Of a DNA stretch of 64,000 bases, positions 55,575 to 64,000 are shown one piece after another. Origin of the DNA: Saccharum officinarum (lineage: Eukaryota > Streptophyta > Magnoliopsida > Poales > Poaceae). A model generated the notes under the pieces. It searched no databases and was not told the origin of the DNA. It worked only from the letters and a program-made list of their open reading frames with translations. The translations under genes were made by a program, and so were the position numbers. The DNA lies in the NCBI GenBank assembly GCA_020631735.1, contig CM036188.1, positions 15,232,214-15,296,213 of the forward strand. Direction: 5' to 3'. How positions within the stretch are numbered: the first letter of the stretch is position 1; the number at the start of each line of letters is the position of its first letter.

Positions 55575-56135
55575 TTGAACAATGTGGATGTGGTTACCAT
55601 TTACGAAGCTAAAGAGGTTGTTCTCGGCTATATTGGTGCAGGCTCAGATGTTGCTATGGTTTTGTTTGACCCTAGGGCTACACATTCGTTCATCTCTCGC
55701 AAATATGTAGGGGATAATGGGATAACCATGCTTCCAATGAGGAAACCGGTGGTAGTTAACTCTCCAGAAGGAGAAAAGAAGGCAAACCGTATATGCCCAA
55801 GAGTTAGTCTTGACATAAACGGGGTGAAGTTTGAGGCAAATCTTATTGTTCTAGAGTTAATGGAAATAGATGTTATCCTTGGAAAAGGTTGGTTACTTGC
55901 TTGCAAAGGAGTGATTAATTCTGCCCAATGTTCGATGCTTCTAACCACACGGTCAGGAGAAAGAATGGAGTATGTAGGTGTTCAAGTGGCACCTGAGGAA
56001 GACGAGAATGACCAATTAGAAGATGGTTACACTGAGGATAGCAAAGTGGACCATGAGTTTACAGAAGTCATAGCAGAGGAACAAACAACTTTGGAGGAAC
56101 TCAATATGAGAGATGATCATGCTTACGCAGATTAG
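55575..56135 (+). pseudogene. Tekay-type protease region, active site altered
   Basis: A 186-codon frame. Where DSGATHSFIS is expected the sequence reads DPRATHSFIS, so Ser and Gly of the catalytic loop are replaced and activity is unlikely. Then VSLDINGVKFEANLIVLELM, IDVILGKGWLLACKG and INSAQCSMLLTTRSGE follow, as in retropepsin-like domains of chromoviruses. After an acidic tail it stops at 56135, before any RT. Confidence 0.88.
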
Positions 56136-56282
56136 CTAGCGAGGATCTTAGGAACTGTCTCATGATTCTCATTGAAAGATGTAACATGGAAAAATAAGGA
56201 TCGAATGAAGACAGAATGTCACTATCTCTTTTATCATCATCTTCCGAATCTCGAGGACGAGATTCATCTTAAGGGGTAGAAT
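56136..56282 (+). pseudogene. Last codons of pol and polypurine tract
   Basis: A frame reading FSLKDVTWKNKDRMKTECHY then LPNLEDEIHLKG matches the usual C-terminus of Tekay integrase after the chromodomain. It follows the protease directly, so RT, RNase H and most of integrase were deleted. TTAAGGGGTAGAAT (about 56269-56282) is the polypurine tract before the LTR. Confidence 0.8.
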
Positions 56283-56904
56283 TGTAACACCCTAAAAATT
56301 GCTTATGTTGAAATAGAGCTAAAATGATTTAATTTTGTATTTTTGCGCTCATAAAAACATAGGGAAATAATAAATTTTCATTAAATTAAAATTTATCTTA
56401 AGGTAGAATCATGTTTGTTGCATTCATGCCGGTCGCACCTTGTGTTTCTATGTGCAAAATATTTTTTTAAATACGTTTAGGAGACGAATATCTATCTCTA
56501 GGAATTTTCCATCTTCTTTCTGAAATTTAATTCCTACCTCCTTGACCTTAATCTTTATCTTCCAAGTCCCAACAATCTTCTCATGAGCTTCAAATATTTT
56601 ATTTAAGTTCTTCATCCTTCAATCTGCCTTCTGGATTTTTCCAGGGATTTTTCGAAGCTCCGGAGCATTTTTCGTGATATAAATGGTAATTCTAGACTTT
56701 CTATAATTATTTTTATTTCATGATATTAATTAATTTCGAAATTAGAAAAAAATCCAAGCCCAATTTTCCACCAACTCTCAAAGGCCCATGCCTTTATTTA
56801 CTAATGGGCTTAAATGTTTATTTAGGCCTATTAGTGGAGGTGGATGATGTAACATCAATTAGTACCATATTGCTAATTGATGTAGAGGTGCGCAATCTTT
56901 CTCC

Positions 56905-56912
56905 ATATATAT
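56905..56912 (+). promoter_or_regulatory. Putative TATA box of the composite LTR
   Basis: TATATATA within CTCCATATATATATTTACC, about 620 bp into the LTR and about 90 bp before the GC-richer segment, the same layout as the solo LTR at 14481. Confidence 0.42.
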
Positions 56913-58045
56913 ATTTACCAACCCTTGGGCAAAGCACACCAAAACTACCACAAGGGGAGCCCCTAGATTGGGAATACCTAGGTAGTAAATTGAATTTTCC
57001 TCGCCGTTGCTGATCGCCACGTTCGCTATACCTGGAACTGACGATATCGCTGATCCACTCCCAGCTGTTCCTCCGGTCCAACCATCAACACGTCTTCATG
57101 ACCGGCACTGCTGACGCCTAGTGTTGATTGGAGGAGTACTCATCTGCACCCTCGATGCCCATCCTGTCCGAGCTGCCATAGTCGTTGGTGAGTACTTCAG
57201 TCGTTTGCGCCGTGCCTCATCACCCGTTATCTGTCCGTATTCTGCTGCTTATCTGAAGCGTCTCACCTATCCTTTGCCTTTTGTGCCATGTTCCACTTCG
57301 CATGCTAGCCAGCAAGCTACCTTGTTCGAGCTGGTCTAGTTGCTCTTCAAGTGTAAGCCAGCGCCATGTTCCTCTATGCCAGCGCGGAGTAATAATCAGT
57401 ATCCACCGAGAACCACCATCGTGAGTGCATGACTCTTCCTTTCTAATCAATTCACTATTTCTTGTTAGAAGAAAGTATCCAGCACCTATGTTACGTGTAC
57501 AGCTTTAACCCTGCGCCATATCCCTGTTCTCCGTTCTACCCGTTTTTGGTTGTGTTAGAATCGCGATAATATAGTATGTGTGTTAGTGTCGACGTTTAAT
57601 ATGTCACATATTTTGTTTGAATTTAAATATTAACTTGATTAAGGTTAATGTGCATCTAGCTTTCTAAATTAATTAAAAGCAATATAGCGTTTTCAATGAA
57701 TATTAAATTGATTAATCAACTTAAATATGTTTTTATTATAATTTATTTAGCTTAAACACGATCATATAAAACACGTTCATGTAGACTCTCTTTTGCAAAG
57801 TTAAACTTTAATCGGTTAAATTATATTGCAACATTTATAAATAAAACATGATTAGCTTTAACTTGGCTTTTGAAATTAAATATGTTTTGATTAATCTGAA
57901 TTAACATTAAGCTAACATAAATAAAGCATATAGGCTTTTTCATTAATATAATATAAAAGTCTCGGTAGTCGTTTCTTTCGAACCGTAGCTCCGATTAGCG
58001 TGTTTTTCACGTTTATGTGTTCGTAGCAACGCGTAGGTTAGTTTT

Positions 58046-60962
58046 TGAAACACCCATTTTTAAGGACAAAAATAGGATGCCTAAAAGACTCATGTGTGCC
58101 CCAGAAAATGATCGCACACATAAGTAGACAAATTACATAGTATCATCACAGTGCTTATTACATAGCGAATAAATATTTAACACATAGTATTATACAATAA
58201 ATTGTAGCAACTAATAGTAGATCTCCAACGGAAACTCCAAACACAGGGACATGGTTGATTGGTTGACACCAAGACTAGTACTCGTTACGATAATCATCTT
58301 CATATTCTTTATCTGTGATGGTGGAAATAGTAAGGGTGAGTCCATGTCGAACACAACAAGTATAACACAGGGTTCATGAGGCACAAAAGGCTAGACACTG
58401 TTTGACTGCATTTAGCTTTTCATCATCATATATTTAGCAATTAAGTAGCATCAAGATAATCCACTTCCCATTAAAGAATCAATGATCAATTGTAATAAGA
58501 ATAATGAATAACATAAAATAAGCATAATAATAATCAACAGTAATTAAGCATGATATAACAATGGTGATCATCTATCTGTAGATGTTCCAAGGCCGCCCGT
58601 ATCCGTGGACACGACTAGTTTACCAGTTTTTAACTCTGCGCAGAGGTGTACACTTTCACTGTGAGTCAAGATTTTCATATGCTAAGGGGTCATGAATCCC
58701 TAAACACAAGAAACCAAATAAAGCCATTCAAGAGTTCGTCAAACAAGTTAGGGCCATTAGATTTACTCGGCAGGCAGATATAGGAATCCCCTTTTCAAAT
58801 GGCACAATTCCTTCTCGGCTATACTCATAGACTAGAGGCTGTCCTACACCCAACGTGGCAAGCCATTCTTACGCCATTTAAGGTAACCACTAACAAGCTA
58901 GAAAAGGTCTCTTAAACAACTACAGCCAGAGCCATATAGCCCTCACAGCTGTACTATATGTCCCAGACGATCACGTACAGATAAGTCCTTATGGAGAAAA
59001 ACCAGAGCATCAAAATAACCCACATGCTCTAGCCCCCTTTCCAACAGTAATAAGATCATCATTAAAGGTTGATTGCTTAATCCATTAATCAAATTACAAG
59101 ATCATTGTTCATAATTAAGCACTAGCAAAAGCTACCCAAATGCATCCCCAAGGTTGACAAGGAATCAAGGTAACAATCACTAAGTTATAATATCTAAGGT
59201 TGTCGAGGAAGACACATGCATATGTATGATACTTTGAGTGAATAGGACAACAAGGATGGTCCCATGTTATACTTGCCTTGATCAAAGCTTTCCTGATAAT
59301 ATTGCTGGTCTGGCTTAAAAATAATACTCCTGATCGTCCAGAAACTGCTCACCGTCTATACTCGATCATCAAGCATCAATACAAAGTCATCCGAGCAATC
59401 ATACACAAAGCAAACAGAGAAACATAGTTAGAACAGTACACCAACAGTAGCAAAACAGTATAAAAAGTTTGTAAAACTCTTCTACACGTTACTACGATCA
59501 CACAGACGTAAAGATCACAAAATTCGTAGTTAAAATGTGAAAGTTATGAATTTTCTAAGATTTCCTATAGATAAATAATTACTTTAATATAAACTCGAAA
59601 ATTAAATTTTCCAAACCTACTGTACAGCTATACTAACATGTAGAGCTCGCAAATACGAACCTAACGCAACTTGAACGGATCAAATCAGAGTTAAAACGAA
59701 GATTTTATGATCAAAACAAGTTTAGTGGCAAAACTATAAATATCAGAAAACGTATTTTTAATTTACCGAGAAGAAATACGTCTTCAAAACAGAGAAACAT
59801 ACTTCGAGAATTACGCCAAGCACCGCGGGTTCTAATAAAGAAAAGTGCAGGGGCTCTTTAACAATTTTACCCCGCGAAGGGGTATCTTCTAATCCTACTA
59901 TTAGATCTGAGAACGGACGGCGGACATCGTTTCTAGATGAAAGAGAGAGAGAGCGCGGCCATCCTCCTCAACGCCGGCCGGTGGCCACCATGGCCCGCAC
60001 CCACGGCTCGCCGGAGAGCTTCGGCTCCAATGTTTTCGACCACCATTCGGCTCGCAGCCGGTACCAATCGGTTGAGGAGCTCAACGCGAACACATCTACG
60101 CAGGTTAGGAAGGCAAGAACAGATCGAGGACGGGATGCGGCTCGGGAAGGCAGCGGCGCCATTGCCGGCTTCGGCAAACTCACCGGAACTCTATGTCCTC
60201 GCGATTCAAGGCATCACATACCAAAAGAAAGGCATGGTGAGGGAGAGAAGGAGATGACGAGCCCACCAATGCAGAGAAGAAGGGCGCGGGCTAACCGGCA
60301 AGCTCCGACGACGAGAGGCATTGAAGCCTAGGGTTTCCAACCCCCTAAGCTCGAGTTCACATGGTTTGGCTCGGAGTTAAGATGGAAAAAGGGACGAGGG
60401 GGAACGCGGCTACACTTTTATAGCCCCAAACGTGACGATTAAGGATAGATATCCCGGATTACGCGGTTGAATTCGGTTGAGGAGGTGTTCGTCTCCGGCT
60501 CGGTCACGGCATGAGGAAGAAGGCGTGGCTGACAAGCAGGTCCCACCCGTCAGCGAGACCGGAAAGGAGAGCGCGCGGCTGCAGTTCTGGGCCGGCCCAC
60601 GCAGGCGCGAGGAGGAGCGGGGGAAGCAGGCTCGGCTCGACAGCCCAATCAGCGAGAGAGGGGAGGAGCAGGCCGGCTCGGGCGGGCCTCCAAGCCGCCT
60701 AGCAGCAGTTAAGCTTTTCTCTTTTTTTTACATTTGTTTTCCAAACCATTTAAATAGATTTTCAAATCCAAATCAAATAAAATCAAAACCACACCACACA
60801 ATAAAACAAATGCAACAGCATGAATGCATCATCAAATATTCCAACTAATATTTTAAATTTTAATCCCCATTAAATATTATCTAAATTATTTAAACTCATA
60901 ACTAACTCTCTTTTAACTCAAATTTTATCTAATTCAAAATTTTAAAATTTTTGGGTGTTACA
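58046..60962 (-). mobile_element. Nested solo LTR within the 3' LTR (complete)
   Basis: Plus strand TGAAACACCCATTTTTAAG (terminal TGTCACACCC mutated) to GGGTGTTACA, 2917 bp, with perfect target duplications GTTTT (58041-58045 and 60963-60967). It is the subfamily of 40642-43510. It sits in opposite orientation to the host LTR. GC-rich block at about 59960-60710. Confidence 0.95.
60415..60422 (-). promoter_or_regulatory. Putative TATA box of the nested LTR
   Basis: Minus-strand TATAAAAG in GGGGCTATAAAAGTG, just upstream (in LTR sense) of the GC-rich block. The same word is present in the other nested copy near 51430. Confidence 0.5.
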
Positions 60963-62345
60963 GTTTTGAAATCTCTTTAATTGTTTGGTGTATTGTTCTA
61001 AATTTAGTCCTACTGCTTGCTTTATGTATGATTGCATGGATGCTTGTGTGGTGCTCTACGACCATGTTCAGACGGTGAGCTTTGCGTTGGTGATCAAGAA
61101 GCAATCATTTGGAGGTTAAGAATCAGCGGAAGACCCGAGTTTAAGACAAGTATAGCATGGGACCATCCTTGTTATCCTATTCACTATAATTATAATACAT
61201 ATGCATGTGTCCTCCTTGACAACCGTAGACATTATAACTTAGCTATTGATACCCTGATTCCTTGTTGCCTATGGGATTTGCATTGGGTAGCTATTGCTAG
61301 TGCTTAATAATAAACAATGATCTTGTAATATGACTAATAAATTGTGCAATCACCCATTAAGATGATTTAATTACCGTTAAAGGGTGCTAGAGCATTATGA
61401 TGTTTTTATGTTGCTCTAGTTTCTATCCGTAAGGACTTATCTGTAAGTGATAACCGGGATTGACAGTACAACTGTGAGGGCTATATGGCTCTGGCTCTAG
61501 TTGTTTAACAGACCTTTTCTAGCTTGTTAGTGGTTACCGAAAGGCGCAAGAGGGGTCATGTCTAGTATGGTCTTGGCCTGGCAAGGTGGGTGCAGTCTTT
61601 TGTAAGTCGCCCCTTGGAGGGAGGTTCATACTTTCCAATTGAGAATCCTTAGCGGCCCTAACTTGTTAGACGAACTTTTAAATGGCTTTATATGATTTAT
61701 GGTGTTTTGGGAATGGCCTCCCATGCATTTGAAAGTCATGACTCACAGTGAAAGTGTACACCTCTGCGCAGAGTTAAAAACTGGTATACTAGCCGTGCCC
61801 ACGGACACGGACGGCCTTGGGGATTCTTACAGAATAAATAATCACCATTGTTATATCATGCTTATTATGGTTGATATTATTATGCTTATGTTAATTGCTA
61901 TTTCATTATTCTTATTACAATTGATCATTGGTTTATAATGGGAATTTGGTTATCTTGTTGCTACTCAATTTGCTAAGCAAATGATGAATAAAAGCTAAAT
62001 GCAGTAAACCAGCGCCTAACCTTCTGAGCCTCATGAACCCCCATGATATATTTGCTGAGTTCGACATGGACTCACTCTTGCTATTTCCCACACCTCAGGA
62101 TAGTCTTTGGAGTTTTTAGGCTTGTGATCAACCAGTCAGTTTGTTTCTGGAGTGAAGTCTACACCCGATGTTCGGAGTTGTCTTTCCGCTGTGTTGCTCT
62201 TTAAGGTATATTTTATACTATTGCGTTATGTATATTAAGCATTTGTCTCTTGATATTACACTTATCTGTGGCTATATGTGAGATTTAACTTCTTTATTTC
62301 ACATATAGTGTATGTCTGGTTTTGTCCTTAAAACCGGGTATGACA

Positions 62346-62991
<646 letters not shown>

Positions 62992-63208
62992 ATGTTTGTC
63001 TCTTCAAATGGCAATGCATGTATGGATATTTTACATATATATTGTAATTAATTATCTAACATTTTTTTGGTGGACGACGTTGTTTTTGTACCCATATATG
63101 AAATTATGCAATTGATATGAAATTTTTGGAGATTATTTGAGGATTAAATAAAGATCACAGGATTAATATTTTTCGTAACTAACGACCTTTATTGCAGCAC
63201 ATGCATGC

Positions 63209-63434
63209 ATGGAAGTAAGTGGTGTCAGCCACATCATTGTAGGTTTCATTACAAAACCGGTAGTGATGTACACCATCAGTGTCGGTTTTGTTTTAAAATC
63301 GGCAGCGATGTGTCTGCCCCCCTATAAAAAAAACCACCAGGAACATACACATAAGCACGCACATTCACTTCACTCTCATTTCTCAGTTTCACGTACTCTC
63401 ACTTCTCAATCTTTTTACTCTACATGATTTGGTC
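63209..63434 (+). promoter_or_regulatory. CACTA-type subterminal repeats and promoter
   Basis: Repeats around GGTAGTGATG, ATCAGTGTCGG and GGCAGCGATG, like those of CACTA ends at 29640-29889, lie just before a TATA box TATAAAA (63323-63329). A C-rich leader (CACGCACATTCACTTCACTC) follows up to the ATG at 63435. In CACTA elements such repeats bind transposase and adjoin the promoter of the element's gene. The CACTA terminus itself was not found between 62990 and 63209. Confidence 0.5.
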
Positions 63435-64000
63435 ATGGCTCTTGGATATTTCATTGCGGGGGTATTATATATATGTTCTCCTCTTCCATATTCTAGCTAT
63501 GTATATATGCATGGATCTATATTTTATTTAGTTTGCGACATTTTACTTGGCATATTTTATATAAAGCAATATATATTTTTATTCATATTTCTTAAATTTT
63601 ACTAGGTATAATGCAATATATATTCTCCTCTTCCATATTCTAGCTATGTATATGCATCCATCTATATTTATTTAGTTCGCGACATTTTACTTAGCATATT
63701 TTATATAATGCAATATATATTTCTATTCATATTTCTTGAATTTTATTCGGTATAATGCAATATATGTTCTCCTCTTCCATATTATAGCTATATGTATATG
63801 CATCGATATATATTTATTTAGTTTGCTACATTTTACTTGGCACATTTTATATAATGAAATATATATTTATAGTCATATTTCTTGAATTTTATTAGGTGGG
63901 ACAACGTACCTCCCCACAACAAGAACCAGATTTCCACCCTGGCAATGATCCATTCGATCCTGATGTGGCCATTCCAAACCACCCACTTCCAGCTATCGTA
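63435..64000 (+). CDS. Start of a gene, probably CACTA-encoded; cut by window end
   Basis: Exon 1 (63435-63461) encodes MALGYFIAG. The intron 63462-63895 begins GTATTA and ends TTTTATTAG. Exon 2 (63896 on) is open to the window edge, with VGQRTSPQQEPDFHPGNDPF and DPDVAIPNHPLPAIV. Both exons are in phase 0. I do not recognise the protein. The link to a CACTA element rests on the subterminal-type repeats beside its promoter. ATG context TCATGGC is acceptable. A start within exon 2 cannot be excluded. Confidence 0.45.
63462..63895 (+). repeat. Intron made of three tandem 144-146 bp units
   Basis: Units at 63462-63605, 63606-63749 and 63750-63895 each start GTAT(A/T)AT and end TTTTACTAG, TTTTATTCG and TTTTATTAG. 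Shared inner words are TTCTCCTCTTCCATATT, TGCATC and ACATTTTACTTGGCA. Each unit therefore looks like a small intron in itself, with the middle acceptor mutated AG to CG. Confidence 0.82.

Larger units (their letters stand above)
50412..62345 (+). mobile_element. Gag-only Tekay-like element with composite LTRs
   Basis: Plus strand: partial 5' LTR (50412-53363, its first half in the gap), tRNA-iMet primer site (53367), leader, gag (54500), protease (55575), the last codons of pol, a polypurine tract, and the full 3' LTR (56283-62345). RT, RNase H and integrase are absent. Both LTRs carry the same reversed solo LTR at the same position, so the LTR is 6063 bp in total, of which 3141 bp are its own. 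The right flank starts TCTAT and the left flank is not seen. Confidence 0.88.
56283..62345 (+). repeat. 3' LTR of the gag-only element (composite)
   Basis: TGTAACACCC at 56283 to ACCGGGTATGACA at 62345. Interrupted by a reversed solo LTR at 58046-60962. A TATA box is at 56905 with moderately GC-rich DNA after it (about 56995-57450). This LTR shows what is missing from the 5' LTR in the gap. Confidence 0.92.

Overview
The window is nuclear DNA of a flowering plant, most likely a grass (Poaceae, probably panicoid). The evidence is nested Ty3/gypsy retrotransposons with multi-kilobase LTRs, CACTA DNA transposons, a short MITE whose ends match the grass CTTGTTTAG type, and GC-rich blocks beside AT-rich intergenic DNA. 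Only one plausibly intact host gene is present, a three-exon dirigent gene at 34250-35196. Two runs of 100 N (1546-1645 and 50312-50411) are scaffold gaps.

Layout. 1-1545: decayed plus-strand Tekay/Del-type pol. 1646-5078: a reverse LTR. 5079-7462: 3' noncoding body of a plus-strand Tat/Athila-type element. 7463-10136: a forward LTR. 10137-22217: a minus-strand Tat/Athila-type element (truncated 3' LTR, pol, gag, tRNA-Asp primer site, 5' LTR) whose pol is split by a Tekay-type solo LTR (14481-18262, target duplication ATGAT). 22218-27075: the 3' end and 3' LTR of a plus-strand relative, split by another solo LTR (23404-26575, TTTGT). 27076-34249: low-copy but internally duplicated DNA with CACTA ends, TA microsatellites and a MITE, leading to the dirigent promoter. 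35839-40032: a 1.16-kb segmental duplication around a 2.45-kb CACTA element with target duplication AAT. 40031-43971: plus-strand pol with a solo LTR inside integrase (40642-43510, GTAAC). 43972-50311: remnant of a minus-strand Tekay-type element whose LTR region carries a fragment of the host gene for CPSF160. 50412-62345: a plus-strand, gag-only Tekay-type element whose two LTRs both hold the same nested, reversed solo LTR. 62346-64000: unclassified DNA, a long TA microsatellite, and the promoter, first exon, repeat-built intron and start of exon 2 of a gene probably belonging to a CACTA element.

No retrotransposon here is intact: each coding region has stops, frameshifts, deletions or lost protease active sites. 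Solo LTRs with perfect 5-bp target duplications show repeated LTR-LTR recombination. The most interesting signals are a composite LTR that appears to have been copied by reverse transcription, a U5 stem-loop whose pairing is kept while its sequence changes between three LTR subfamilies, a row of covarying hairpins in the 3' noncoding part of a Tat-type element, the CPSF160 fragment, and an intron made of three tandem GT...AG-like units.

All calls rest on reading the sequence and remembered family features. No alignment, search or folding program was run.
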